Part shown: in pieces, positions 45,633-55,000 of the stretch
How positions within the stretch are numbered: position 1 is the stretch's first letter
Layout of the letters: every line of letters starts with the position of its first letter
Assembly: GCA_964615975.1 (NCBI GenBank)
Contig: CAZTTH010000003.1
Coordinates: 1-64,000, forward strand
Length of the DNA stretch: 64,000 nucleotides
Direction: 5' to 3'
From: CAZTTH01 sp964615975
GTDB taxonomy: Bacteria > Verrucomicrobiota > Lentisphaeria > JABSQK01 > JAJFLO01
The notes under the pieces: generated by a model
Seen by the model: only the letters and a program-made list of their open reading frames with translations
Databases searched by the model: none
What the model was told of the DNA's origin: nothing
Made by a program: the position numbers and the translations under genes

Positions 45633-45777
45633 GGTTAAATTCATGCCGGGACTTGATTTTATCACCCGCTTTCAACGGTTAAACAGCGGTCATTCTCCCA
45701 ATAGTGTATTGCACATCATCGACAATTGCATAGTTTATACCATAATTAATTGTACTGAACACAATCAGGTTTTAGCA

Positions 45778-45827
45778 AAGATTGCACGATTGCCAGCCTG
45801 ATTGGAATCGCGGCGTTCGAAAATTCG
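45778..45827 (+). repeat. Family A upstream repeat, copy 2
   Basis: The best match to copy 1: aagattgcacgattgcc, gcctgattggaat, gcggcgttcgaaaattcg, preceded by atcaggttt. It lies 63 bases upstream of the zinc-finger membrane protein gene and has the same orientation. A palindromic TTCGAA sits at its end. Confidence 0.75.
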
Positions 45828-45890
45828 ACAGCTTGCAGTCTAAATGTGCATTCACCCCTGTTCGTATCATCATACTAGGAGGATATAGTC

Positions 45891-46265
45891 ATGCCGAATA
45901 TGGAAGGAAAAGTTTGTCTCAATCATACCGATACTCCGGCAACATCACGTTGTCTTACCTGCTTTAAACCGCTCTGTAATCGCTGTGTTGTCACGCTAGG
46001 CGGTCAGGATTTTTGCAGCCAAACCTGTGCGGACAAACACGCCGCCACCAATCAACATTTAATCGAATTTCAAGCACGTGAGAAAGCGCGAAAAGCACGG
46101 GAACGCATGAAAAAAATCATCTTTATAATCTTATTCCTTGCCATCGCCGCCGGCGCGTACTGGTATTGGTCGAAGAATCGCGGCGCATTTGAAAAGACTC
46201 GAGATTCAATAATGGATCAAGGCAATAAACTCCAAAAAGAAATAAACAAGACCATCAACAAGTAA
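45891..46265 (+). CDS. Small membrane protein with N-terminal B-box-type zinc finger
   Basis: A 124-residue protein. The N-terminal 50 residues hold a zinc-binding pattern like bacterial B-box fingers: C9, H12, C21, C24, C29, C32, then C42, C46 and H50. A charged linker and one transmembrane helix (about 75-93: IIFIILFLAIAAGAYWYW) follow, and then a basic amphipathic tail. AGGAGG stands 10 bases before the ATG. It is followed 28 bases later by a repeat protein gene with the same direction. It may recruit a partner to the membrane; function unknown. Confidence 0.75.
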   Translation: MPNMEGKVCLNHTDTPATSRCLTCFKPLCNRCVVTLGGQDFCSQTCADKHAATNQHLIEFQAREKARKARERMKKIIFIILFLAIAAGAYWYWSKNRGAFEKTRDSIMDQGNKLQKEINKTINK

Positions 46266-46293
46266 TTGCGCCCGCAACCTCAGGGAAGCTATT

Positions 46294-46686
46294 ATGCCCA
46301 AAAAGCTGCTCATTACCATGATGGTAATAATGATTACAGGCATAGTTTTTCTCCCTGAAATCACCGTGATTGCCGCCAGGCAGGCGTTGCGCAAGGAAAA
46401 CCAGAAAAAATCCTGGGCGCCAGCGATCGCCTATCGATCAGGGGTGATAAACATGCGGATGTGGCGTTATAAGACCGGCCGTGATCTATTGCAACGAGCA
46501 ATCATTACTTACCCTCAGGAAGAGTGGAGTGATGAAGCCATGTTTCAAATTGGGCTTTGTTATGAAAAAAGCGGTGAACCACATCATGCGATTGCCTCAT
46601 ATTTGTTATTTGCCCAAAAATACCCGCATCATGAATGGGTTAATCAGGCATTGAAACGTGTCGAAAATATCAAAGCCAATCAATGA
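46294..46686 (+). CDS. Exported TPR-like protein
   Basis: A 130-residue protein with an N-terminal hydrophobic helix (MVIMITGIVFLPEITVIAA) that may be a signal or anchor. It is followed by two tetratricopeptide-like units: YRSGVINMRMWRYKTGRDLLQRAIITYPQ and DEAMFQIGLCYEKSGEPHHAIASYLLFAQKYPHHEWVNQALKRV. The pattern is that of YbgF/BamD-type outer-membrane assembly helpers, but too short to name. It is probably co-transcribed with the zinc-finger protein gene before it. Confidence 0.7.
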   Translation: MPKKLLITMMVIMITGIVFLPEITVIAARQALRKENQKKSWAPAIAYRSGVINMRMWRYKTGRDLLQRAIITYPQEEWSDEAMFQIGLCYEKSGEPHHAIASYLLFAQKYPHHEWVNQALKRVENIKANQ

Positions 46687-46819
46687 TCAGGAGCGTCAAA
46701 ACATGATGAACTTCAAGCACGCGGAACAAGTCAATCGGTGTGGCTTGTGATGCGCCGGGTTCGTAAACATAAAAATTCCCTGGACTGAGATCGAATCACC
46801 GCGCAACCCAAGAGCGGAT

Positions 46820-47380
46820 TTATTTGGACTTCCATTTTATATTGCAGCCCAGGCTTGGTTTTTGGTCGATATTCACTTCTTGTCCGGCGCCGACACAGTC
46901 GAGAGCGACACGGAGATCTTTTCCTGTGGGTGGAATCAACCCGCCGGGACGAGAATCATCAAATTGTCCGCGATACACGCAGGCAAGATGGCGATCAAAG
47001 ACGAAGAAATCGGGGGTACATACCGCTTTGTAGGAGCGGGCAATGTTCTGGGTTTCATCGAAAAGGTAGGGAAATGGATTTCCCAGGGACTCCGCCAGTT
47101 GTTTCATTTTTTCCGGCGCGTCTTCGGGATAATTTTTAATATCATTGGCATTGATCGCAATGAAAGCAATCCCCTTCTCCCTATAGGCGTTGGCGATGAT
47201 TACCAATTGCGGGAGGATATGCTTGACATAGGGACAGTGATTACAAATGAACATGATCACCGTTCCCCGTTCTCCCTTCCCGAGATTCAGGCTTAAATGT
47301 TTGCCTGAAACTACATTGGGCAAATTAAAATCTGGCGCCCGGGTTCCGAGCGGAATCATTGTCGAAGCGGTTTGAACCAT
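46820..47380 (-). CDS. Thioredoxin-fold AhpC/TSA-like protein with CxxC
   Basis: About 186 residues from ATG 47380, which has AGGAG seven bases upstream (a TTG at 47386 is less likely). It has GTRAPDFNLPNVVSGK, TVIMFICNHCPYVKHILPQL with the redox pair CNHC, AINANDIKNYPEDAPEKM, the cis-Pro region KAVCTPDFFVFD and a conserved RGQFDDSRPG tail. It belongs to a thioredoxin/peroxiredoxin group usually annotated as thioredoxin family. It has no signal peptide and should be a cytosolic disulfide reductase or peroxidase. Confidence 0.88.
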   Translation of the reverse strand: MVQTASTMIPLGTRAPDFNLPNVVSGKHLSLNLGKGERGTVIMFICNHCPYVKHILPQLVIIANAYREKGIAFIAINANDIKNYPEDAPEKMKQLAESLGNPFPYLFDETQNIARSYKAVCTPDFFVFDRHLACVYRGQFDDSRPGGLIPPTGKDLRVALDCVGAGQEVNIDQKPSLGCNIKWKSK

Positions 47381-47564
47381 AACCAATCTCCTGAAAAATA
47401 TTTAAATGATCGCATTGAAATTGTTACTTGCGAGCGAGATGGACTATCCTCGTTTTTATTAAGGAGAAGTCCTTGCCATATTCATACACTTTTATTGATA
47501 AAAATCTACCAGGATAAAGCCACCCTCTCATTGGGATATCTTGAAACCATATAGGTTTTCCAGA

Positions 47565-47614
47565 AAGATAGCACGATATCATTCCTGATTGGAGCGGCAG
47601 TTTTCGAAAATTCG
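47565..47614 (+). repeat. Family A upstream repeat, copy 3 (diverged)
   Basis: It shares aaagat.gcacgat, cctgattgga and a 3' end ttttcgaaaattcg with the other copies, and is also preceded by aggttt. Compared with copy 2 several positions have changed. It is 81 bases upstream of psd, in the same orientation as that gene. Confidence 0.6.
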
Positions 47615-47695
47615 ATTTTATACTGTTGCCCCCATCAATGAAAGTCGACGTCGTCACGAATATGCCGAAGCCTACACAACACATGAAGAACTGTT

Positions 47696-48604
47696 ATGAG
47701 CCAACAAAATTCAAACAATGAAATCTGGTTTTATGATCGTCAAACCGGACAATTAATTCAGGAAACTATCTATGGCGGTGCTTTCATCAATTGGATTTAC
47801 AATTCACGCCTGTTGCCTTTGTGGTCATTTCTGTTGTTCAATTGTCCCTTTGTCAGTCGGGTTTATGGCAAGTACATGGATTCCCGCTGGTCACAGCGCA
47901 AAATCCGAGCCGCAATTACCCAGCTCAAAATCGATGAATCCGAGTTTCTGCAGCCGACCGATTCTTTTCCGTCGTTCAACGATTTTTTTATTCGCGAACT
48001 GAAACCGGAGAGCCGCCCCTACGATGATCATCCTGATATTCTGGTTTGTCCCGGTGATGGCCGGGTCACGGTTTATCCCGAACTCCATCAACAACAAATG
48101 ATTCCAATTAAAGGGATGGATTATTCCATCGATGATTTGCTGCCTCGGTATGGGGCTCACTATCATAATGGCGCCCTGGCAGTGATTCGCTTATGTCCAG
48201 CCGATTATCATCGCTTTCATTTTCCATGTGCTGGGACCGTCCTGGAACACTACGAGATTCACGGCCAACTGCATTCCGTCAATCCCATCGCATTGGCGCG
48301 CAATATCAATGTCTTCTGCCACAATTATCGCCAGGTAACCCGGTTGGAGAGCAATCGCTTTGGCGTTATCGCCTTGATCGAGGTCGGCGCCTTCGGGGTA
48401 GGGAGAATCGTGCAGACATTCAATGGCACAAAGGTCGAAAAGATGCAGGAGAAAGGATATTTCAAATTCGGCGGCTCTACCATTGTGATGGTGTTCAAAA
48501 AACAAAAACTGAATTTCACTGAAGATTTGCTTGTAAATACCGGGAATGGCTACGAAACCCTGGTGCGGGTAGGAGAAACCATTGGGGTGGCTGATACAGC
48601 GTAG
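47696..48604 (+). CDS. psd: Phosphatidylserine decarboxylase
   Basis: A 302-residue enzyme of the longer type II-like form. It has FPSFNDFFIRELKPESRP, CPGDGRVTVYP, ALAVIRLCPADYHRFHFPCAGTV and the self-cleavage site GGST at 259-262, in place of the common LGST. Cleavage before Ser261 would yield the alpha chain with the pyruvoyl group. It makes phosphatidylethanolamine at the inner membrane. pssA is not in this window. Family A repeat copy 3 lies upstream. Confidence 0.93.
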   Translation: MSQQNSNNEIWFYDRQTGQLIQETIYGGAFINWIYNSRLLPLWSFLLFNCPFVSRVYGKYMDSRWSQRKIRAAITQLKIDESEFLQPTDSFPSFNDFFIRELKPESRPYDDHPDILVCPGDGRVTVYPELHQQQMIPIKGMDYSIDDLLPRYGAHYHNGALAVIRLCPADYHRFHFPCAGTVLEHYEIHGQLHSVNPIALARNINVFCHNYRQVTRLESNRFGVIALIEVGAFGVGRIVQTFNGTKVEKMQEKGYFKFGGSTIVMVFKKQKLNFTEDLLVNTGNGYETLVRVGETIGVADTA

Positions 48605-48681
48605 GGCGACGGCGTGGCAATCAAGTTGTAATCAAAGTTAGAGTCAGCGATGTAATCTCTCAACTGCATGTTGAGTGAAAA

Positions 48682-48766
<85 letters not shown>

Positions 48767-48767
48767 A

Positions 48768-48820
48768 TTATTTTCCCGCCCAACCCAATCAAACGTTGAT
48801 TGGGTTGGGCGGGAAAATAA
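48768..48820. repeat. Perfect 25-bp inverted repeat
   Basis: The left arm 48768-48792 and right arm 48796-48820 are exact reverse complements (TTATTTTCCCGCCC... / ...GGGCGGGAAAATAA) around a three-base loop. It begins one base upstream of the tRNA-Tyr 5' end and follows the kinase gene ending at 48986. The AT-rich ends and GC-rich middle allow a bidirectional terminator-like hairpin; the perfect pairing is unusual. Confidence 0.85.
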
Positions 48821-48985
48821 GTATAGAAAGCCCACAAACTAAATCGCAACGTAATAAATGCAAGTTGGGGAAATAAATGATTCACGGGGAAACGGGGTGC
48901 CAATATGCCTTTCCGGTAATCTCAAGGGTGGCGATTTTCTTCGTTTTCTTGCTGGTTAGGATAAATACTATACCAACTCCCGCTA

Positions 48986-50122
48986 TCATGGTCTTAAGGT
49001 GAACCAGAAGGTACTGCCCTGGCCTACCGCACTCTCTACACCAATCCGTCCTCCATGAGCTTCGACAACCAGTTTGCAAAAGGTCAGGCCCAGGCCGGAT
49101 GAATGAAATTCGCTCTGTCGTTTTGCTTCAACCTGACCAAATTTGGTAAATATTTTTTCCTGGAATTCCGGTGGGATGCCAGGACCATTATCGACAATGA
49201 AAATTCTTACTTCGGCGCCGTCCAACCGGGCTTTGATCGCTACCGTCCCACTTTTTTTGGCCACCACTTTTATCGCATTAACCGCCAGATTAATGATGAC
49301 GCGGCGAATCAGGTCGGCGTCACAGTCAACGACAATATTCTCGTTTCCCTCCAGGCTGGCGGTCAGTGAACCGATGTTAGCCGCCATGGGTTCAAGCATC
49401 GCGGTGACTTCATTGAGTATAATATCGAGGTTGTGCTTCTCCTTGTTTAACGGCATTTTATCTTCTTCCAATCGTCTTGAATCCAGAATCAGGTTTGCCA
49501 TATCAGTCAAGTTGCGACAAGAGGAGTTGATCCGATCGATAATCGTCACAAAAGCGGGATCGGTACTTTTTAATTCCTGCCGGGTAATCAATTGAATGCT
49601 CAATGATATCACCGAGAGCGGCGTCCGCATATCATGAACAATCATATTGGATAAATCCTCGCGGAGGCTCTCAGATTCGAGTAAGCGTAGATGTTCCTCA
49701 TGAAGTTGGTCGTACATCTTTTTGGTGTAAATGGCGTTGCGGACTCGCAATTTGACATCCTGGCCGTCGATCGGCTTGGTGATGAAATCATTGGCGCCGG
49801 CCTGAATCCCCTTGAGGCGATCCTGGCGGTTGTTGAGGGCCGTCACCAACAATACCGGAATAAAGGCCGTGTGGCGGTTTGACTTGAGTCTCCGACAAAC
49901 ATCAAAGCCATCGATTTTTGGCATCATCACATCAAGAAGGATGACATCAAATGAGGTACGATCACACTGTTTCAATGCCGCGGCGCCATCACCCGCCAGC
50001 GAGACCTTGTGCCCTTCGTTATCGAGCAAATCCTCAAGCAGTTCACGATTAAAGATTTCATCGTCGACGACCAGGACATGACCGGTGATATTGTTCAGGC
50101 TTAGCTTCATTTCCATATTCAT
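48986..50122 (-). CDS. Receiver-histidine kinase hybrid (REC-HisKA-HATPase)
   Basis: A 378-residue soluble kinase. The N-terminal receiver (about 14-130: LVVDDEIFNREL, Asp in VILLDVMMPKIDG, Lys in ITKPID) is followed by HisKA with phospho-acceptor His in MIVHDMRTPLSVIS, and HATPase_c with N box NLAVNAIK, G1 DNGPGIP and G2 SSGLGLTFC. No membrane segment. AAGGAG precedes the ATG. It is the last gene of a five-gene minus-strand signalling run that begins at 55452. Confidence 0.93.
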   Translation of the reverse strand: MNMEMKLSLNNITGHVLVVDDEIFNRELLEDLLDNEGHKVSLAGDGAAALKQCDRTSFDVILLDVMMPKIDGFDVCRRLKSNRHTAFIPVLLVTALNNRQDRLKGIQAGANDFITKPIDGQDVKLRVRNAIYTKKMYDQLHEEHLRLLESESLREDLSNMIVHDMRTPLSVISLSIQLITRQELKSTDPAFVTIIDRINSSCRNLTDMANLILDSRRLEEDKMPLNKEKHNLDIILNEVTAMLEPMAANIGSLTASLEGNENIVVDCDADLIRRVIINLAVNAIKVVAKKSGTVAIKARLDGAEVRIFIVDNGPGIPPEFQEKIFTKFGQVEAKRQSEFHSSGLGLTFCKLVVEAHGGRIGVESAVGQGSTFWFTLRP

Positions 50123-50169
50123 AACATGCTCCTTTTTATTGCTGTCGGCATTGGCTTCGCCCCATCAGC

Positions 50170-51858
50170 TCACTCACCATCGTCACCTATCAATTCATCA
50201 TTACTGTTTACTTCTTTATGGCGTTGAATCGGGAAAATTCCTGATTTCAGCTTACTCGCCCGATGATTGGGGATGAGAAAACGGAAGACGCTTCCTTGCC
50301 CCTCGCCCGCGCTTTCGACCCACAAGCGGCCGCCATGCATTTCAACCAGTCGTTTGGTAATGGGGAGTCCGATTCCAGCACTGAAATGTTTTCTGGCATA
50401 AGAGGACTCGGTAAATACAAATCCCGAAAATATCTGCTCCTGTCTCTCCGCCGCCACACCGGCGCCGGTATCAGAAACCGAAATAAGGATCGCGGACTGA
50501 CTGTTTTTTGCGGCTGAAATGGATTGTATCGCTTCCAGAATCGGGACTGGAATACGATCGTTTGACTGGGGGTACTGAAGTATGTTTTTTATCATTTTCG
50601 CATGAATTTTAATCGTGCCTTCCGGCGGTGTAAATTTCACGGCATTGCTAATCAAATGATAGAGAATCTGTTCCAGTTTAGCCTCGTCACAGAAGAATTC
50701 ACCGACATCCGCATCCGCGGTGACGGTGGTATGAATTTTTTTCGCAACCGCCATCGATTCAAGCTGAGATTTCACTTTGGTTGCAAGCAATCGGGCAACA
50801 TCGAAATGTGAGAATTGACAGGATACTTGATCGGCGTCGAGGGCGACCAGATCCAATAGATCATTAATCAAGTTCAGTAACCGATGGCCGCTGGTGACGA
50901 TGTTATCGATATATTTTTGTTGTTTTGCATTCCCTGCCTCGGAGAGCTGATTTTGCAGGATCTCACCGTAGCCAATAATACCATTCAGCGGGGTTCGCAG
51001 TTCATGGCTCATACCGGCAAAAAACTGGCTCTTGGCCCGGTCAGCGCTCTTTGCGGCATTCTTGGCATCTTTAAGTTGATTAACAATTTCCCTAAATTTG
51101 GTGATGTCCTCAGCAATTCCGGCAATTCGGCAACAGCGCTTATCAGCGTCGATAATCGGATATCCTCGGTCATAAATCCAGCGGATCGTGCCGTCGGGTA
51201 TGATGATCCGGAATTCCTGTTCAAAATTGGCGCCGGCTAGCGTCTTTTTATACTCCTCAATTACCTTCGGTCTGTCTTCCGGATGAATCGCGTTCGTCCA
51301 ATCCCATGGATCACTGTAACAGGTTTCGATTTTCCTGCCCATTATCGATTCATATGCCGGACTCACATAGATAACTTTATTCTGGATAACATCATGCAAC
51401 CAGAACACCTCGTGAATCGCATTGGTCAGTTGATTGAATCGATCGTTAGACTCATTTAATGACTCTTGCATTTTTTTCCGTTCCGCAAACAACCGCATCT
51501 TCTGCTTGGCAATCGTCAGATGCAGGGTCATGCTGTCGAAATCAAATGGCTTGATCATGTAATCGTCGGCGCCTGCATCTATCGCCTCATTTATGTCGGC
51601 AAGCTCGGCTCTTCCGGTCATCACCAAAATGTAGGTGTCACCGTGTGATTTATCGGCTTTGATGCGGCGGCAAAATTCAAAACCGTCCATTCCTGGCAGG
51701 TTCAAATCTAAAATAATCAACGAGAAGTTATCGTTCTGCAACAATGCCAGAGCGGATTCCGCGTCGCCGCAGGTTGCGACATCATAGCCACTGAAAGTAA
51801 GGGAATTTTTGACGACATTTCTGACGCCCTCAAAATCTTCAACTAGCAATATTTTCAT
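50170..51858 (-). CDS. REC-PAS-histidine kinase
   Basis: About 562 residues from ATG 51858, with GGAGG nine bases upstream, immediately after the preceding receiver gene's stop. It has a receiver (1-120; Asp in LIILDLNLPGMDG, Lys in MIKPFD), a PAS/PAC sensor (about 130-250: FNQLTNAIHEVFWL...RIAGIAEDITKFR), HisKA (MSHELRTPLNGIIGYGEIL) and HATPase_c (NAVKFTPPEG, DTGAGV, SAGIGLPITKRL). It is cytosolic. The PAS domain may sense a small ligand or redox state; no ligand residues can be named. Confidence 0.93.
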   Translation of the reverse strand: MKILLVEDFEGVRNVVKNSLTFSGYDVATCGDAESALALLQNDNFSLIILDLNLPGMDGFEFCRRIKADKSHGDTYILVMTGRAELADINEAIDAGADDYMIKPFDFDSMTLHLTIAKQKMRLFAERKKMQESLNESNDRFNQLTNAIHEVFWLHDVIQNKVIYVSPAYESIMGRKIETCYSDPWDWTNAIHPEDRPKVIEEYKKTLAGANFEQEFRIIIPDGTIRWIYDRGYPIIDADKRCCRIAGIAEDITKFREIVNQLKDAKNAAKSADRAKSQFFAGMSHELRTPLNGIIGYGEILQNQLSEAGNAKQQKYIDNIVTSGHRLLNLINDLLDLVALDADQVSCQFSHFDVARLLATKVKSQLESMAVAKKIHTTVTADADVGEFFCDEAKLEQILYHLISNAVKFTPPEGTIKIHAKMIKNILQYPQSNDRIPVPILEAIQSISAAKNSQSAILISVSDTGAGVAAERQEQIFSGFVFTESSYARKHFSAGIGLPITKRLVEMHGGRLWVESAGEGQGSVFRFLIPNHRASKLKSGIFPIQRHKEVNSNDELIGDDGE

Positions 51859-51860
51859 AA

Positions 51861-52244
51861 TTATCCTCCGGTGCTTGATCCCAGGAATTTTTCGATCTGG
51901 CGTGAAAATTCCCGAGTATTTATTGGTTTTGTTATATACCCGTTGCACCCCGCTTCCAGCACCTTATCCTCGTCTCCTTTCATCGCGTGCGCCGTCAAGG
52001 CAACGACCGGTATTTGCCGGGCGGACTGCCGTTGTTTAAGTACCCTGGTTGCCTGCAGACCGTCCATTCCCGGCAGGCTGATATCCATGAGGATGAGGTC
52101 CGGTTGTTCTTTGTCAGCCACCTTGATACCGCTTTCAGCGTCCGCCGCCTGAATGATGTCATATCCTGCCATCTCCAGCAAATCACAGACCAGCTCCATG
52201 TTCACCGCATTGTCTTCAATCACCAATATTTTTTTCTTGCTCAT
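51861..52244 (-). CDS. Stand-alone response regulator receiver (DivK-like)
   Basis: About 127 residues from ATG 52244, with AGGAGG six bases upstream. A single receiver: VIEDNAVNMELVCDLLEMAGY, phospho-acceptor Asp in LILMDISLPGMDG, T in ALTAHAMKGDEDK and Lys in ITKPIN. It has no output domain. Its stop is two bases before the next kinase start, so it is coupled with that kinase. It probably shuttles phosphate between kinases of this cluster. Confidence 0.93.
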   Translation of the reverse strand: MSKKKILVIEDNAVNMELVCDLLEMAGYDIIQAADAESGIKVADKEQPDLILMDISLPGMDGLQATRVLKQRQSARQIPVVALTAHAMKGDEDKVLEAGCNGYITKPINTREFSRQIEKFLGSSTGG

Positions 52245-52495
52245 TCCATGCCTCCTGAAAATTTTCATAGTTGTGATTAGCTGCCCGGGCTTAATGACGA
52301 TCTGTACGAGTAAAATTTTTAGTGGCTGTCCATTATTCCCGGAAGGGACAGCGTGATAACAGCCCGGCGCTTAATCCCCGGGTTTCGATTCCCCGCCAAT
52401 TTCTTATGGGGTTAACCCAACCAACACCACAATATTAAACCGCTATTTTACCTAAAATCGTTAGCTGAGTCGCGCCATTTTTCAACCCATAAAGC

Positions 52496-55000
52496 CTATT
52501 CACTGCCAAGCTGAATCCTGAGAAAATCCAGCAAGTCCATGTTGTTTGATTTCGAGAAGATATCATGTGTCTTACCGTTCATTGATTTACGCTCATCATT
52601 GGTCAACTCCTTGGCGCTGTTGATGACAATCGGAATAGCGCTGGTGGCAATATTGGCCTTCAGCCGATCAACCACTTCAAATCCGGTCATTCCCGGCATC
52701 ATCAGGTCGAGGATGATCATGTCCGGCAGGCTCTGCTCGGCGATTTCCAGTCCTTCCTCGCCATTGCGTGCCTTCAAGACCCGGTAGCCGTTATTGATCA
52801 GTTGTTCCGCGATAATTTCTATGCTATTCGGCTCATCGTCTATAATCAGAATATTCATCACCGTTTTTCTGGCTACCTTTTCACATTTTCGCAGGGTGTT
52901 CAGTAAATGGGAACGATCAATCGGTTTTACAATCCAGTCGACGACCCCTGCCGAATATCCCATTTTATCTTCGTTTGCCATTGAGATGACAATGACCGGA
53001 ATGTCCTGGGTGTCGGGAGAGGATTTTAGCTCTGATAGAACCTGCCAACCATCCTTGATCGGCAAAAACATATCCAGTAACACGGCGACGGGCTGGCACT
53101 CCCGCACCTTCCGCAAACCCGCTTCTCCGTCCGCGGCAAATACCACCTTATATCCCTGCCGCACCAGAGTGCCGGCGATGAGTTCCCACATCCGCCGGTC
53201 ATCCTCGATCACTATGATGGTTTTGTCGCCGGTGCCGGCATGAGGCAGTTCAGGAAAACTCACGTCTGATTCGCCGGACTGGTCAGATTCCAGCGGGGTG
53301 ATAGAAGCAGGCAGCACTATCGGAAGTTCAACGGTAAAGGTGGATCCTTTCCCTTCCCCTTCGCTTGTTACCGAAATTTTCCCGCCATGCAGTTCGACAA
53401 AACTTTTGCTAATAGTTAACCCCAACCCGGTCCCCTGCTGTTGGCGTGCATAGGTGGAATCGATCTGCTCGAACTTGGCGAAAACCCGGTCGATATCTTC
53501 ATGTTTGATGCCAATACCGGAATCGGTTACGGAGATAATAACATGGGAGACTGGATAATTGACCATCTGTGCCGGCATGACTTGAGCGGTTAAACCATGT
53601 GATGGGTCATCGGGATCCGGATTTTGCTTGTCGGGATTTATCGTCGCCGTGGCTAACTGACCATCAGGTATCCTGATCTCACCGCCATTTCCAACCGCAC
53701 TGCTAACCTTTGACAGTTCCACCTCCGCGCGTCTGGCGCTGATGTGGATCGATCCCCCATCCGGCGTGAATTTGACAGCATTGCTCAGGAGATTGTACAG
53801 GACCTGCTGCAGCCGCTGCGGATCAGCGTAAATGGTGCCAAGGTCGCCGCGCATATTTAATTCTGCGACAATCCGTTTTTGCTCTGCCATTGGTCTTATA
53901 AATGCCGTTACTTCCTGCAGGAGGTCAGCTATAGAGAAATTGCTCCGCGAAATCTGCATTTGGCCGGCTTCGATTTTAGACAGATCGAGAATATCATTGA
54001 TCAAATTCAGCAGATGGCGGCCGCTTCCCAAAATGTGATTAACGTACCTGGACTGCTTGGCATTTAATTCTCCCGGAATATTATCAGCCAGAATCTCGGA
54101 GTATCCGATAATGGCATTCATTGGTGTCCGCAGTTCATGACTCATGGTCGCTAAAAATTCATCTTTCCGGCGCATTGCCTTTGTCAATTCTGTGTTCACC
54201 GCGGATAATTCGGCGGTACGTTCTTCGACGCGTTGGGCAAGCATGCGGCGCTCGCTTTTCAGTGCGTTTTCCATGGTGACTCGTGCGGTCAGGTCGCGCA
54301 GAGAAACGACCACTCCGGCCGTTCCTTCCCACTGGATATCCGCGATACGCATATCAACGATAATATGATCTCCCTGCCGCCTGGCAATCTTCAATTCACT
54401 CACCGTTCCGGATGGGACTTCAGCAGGAAATGGGTGGCCTACTAGTTGTTCGGAGGTTTGGCCAAGCAGCGCTTCCGCCGCTGGATTCGCGAAGCGAACG
54501 ATGCCGCTGAGGTCCAGGATAACAATGCCGTCAAAGTTGCAGAAGATCACGTTGCGCAAGTTGGTTTCCCGAATTCTTAACTCTTCCGTCTGGCGATCAA
54601 CTTGTATTGTGAGCCGGTGCCGCTCGATCGCATGTAAAATGGTGCGATAGAGTTGATGTTCGTCAAATTCTCCTTTGACCAGGTAATCCTGAGCCCCTTC
54701 CTGCAAAGCTGTCAGCGCCATCGATTCGTCATTAAGGCCAGTCATGACAACAATCGCCAAATTAACCGCCTGCGAGCGCACTTTTTGCAACGTTTCCATG
54801 CCGTGGCTGTCCGGGAGTGATAAGTCCAGCAGCAGGATATCCACTGGTTCCTGATGGAGGCGTTCCACCCCCTCGTGCAGCGAAACGCAAAAGACCGGAT
54901 CCTTACTGTGCGGGAAGATCTTTTTTAACCTCCGGCGGATAAGAAGAATGTCAGTCGGGTTGTCTTCGATAACCATGATGTTTATGGATTCGATATTCAT
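52496..55000 (-). CDS. Hybrid histidine kinase REC-PAS-HisKA-HATPase-REC-REC
   Basis: An 834-residue protein with a receiver (about 8-125), PAS (about 150-250), HisKA (about 285-350; MSHELRTPMNAIIGYSEIL), HATPase_c (about 395-560; NLLSNAVKFTPDG, DSGIGI, GTGLGLTISKSF) and two C-terminal receivers (about 590-705 and 713-834). The last receiver has an altered C-terminal Lys context (IFSKSNN). A Pro/Asp-rich loop is inserted in the ATPase domain. It shares an ATGA overlap with the receiver gene before it. The three receivers point to a branched phosphorelay without a DNA-binding end. Confidence 0.93.
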   Translation of the reverse strand: MNIESINIMVIEDNPTDILLIRRRLKKIFPHSKDPVFCVSLHEGVERLHQEPVDILLLDLSLPDSHGMETLQKVRSQAVNLAIVVMTGLNDESMALTALQEGAQDYLVKGEFDEHQLYRTILHAIERHRLTIQVDRQTEELRIRETNLRNVIFCNFDGIVILDLSGIVRFANPAAEALLGQTSEQLVGHPFPAEVPSGTVSELKIARRQGDHIIVDMRIADIQWEGTAGVVVSLRDLTARVTMENALKSERRMLAQRVEERTAELSAVNTELTKAMRRKDEFLATMSHELRTPMNAIIGYSEILADNIPGELNAKQSRYVNHILGSGRHLLNLINDILDLSKIEAGQMQISRSNFSIADLLQEVTAFIRPMAEQKRIVAELNMRGDLGTIYADPQRLQQVLYNLLSNAVKFTPDGGSIHISARRAEVELSKVSSAVGNGGEIRIPDGQLATATINPDKQNPDPDDPSHGLTAQVMPAQMVNYPVSHVIISVTDSGIGIKHEDIDRVFAKFEQIDSTYARQQQGTGLGLTISKSFVELHGGKISVTSEGEGKGSTFTVELPIVLPASITPLESDQSGESDVSFPELPHAGTGDKTIIVIEDDRRMWELIAGTLVRQGYKVVFAADGEAGLRKVRECQPVAVLLDMFLPIKDGWQVLSELKSSPDTQDIPVIVISMANEDKMGYSAGVVDWIVKPIDRSHLLNTLRKCEKVARKTVMNILIIDDEPNSIEIIAEQLINNGYRVLKARNGEEGLEIAEQSLPDMIILDLMMPGMTGFEVVDRLKANIATSAIPIVINSAKELTNDERKSMNGKTHDIFSKSNNMDLLDFLRIQLGSE

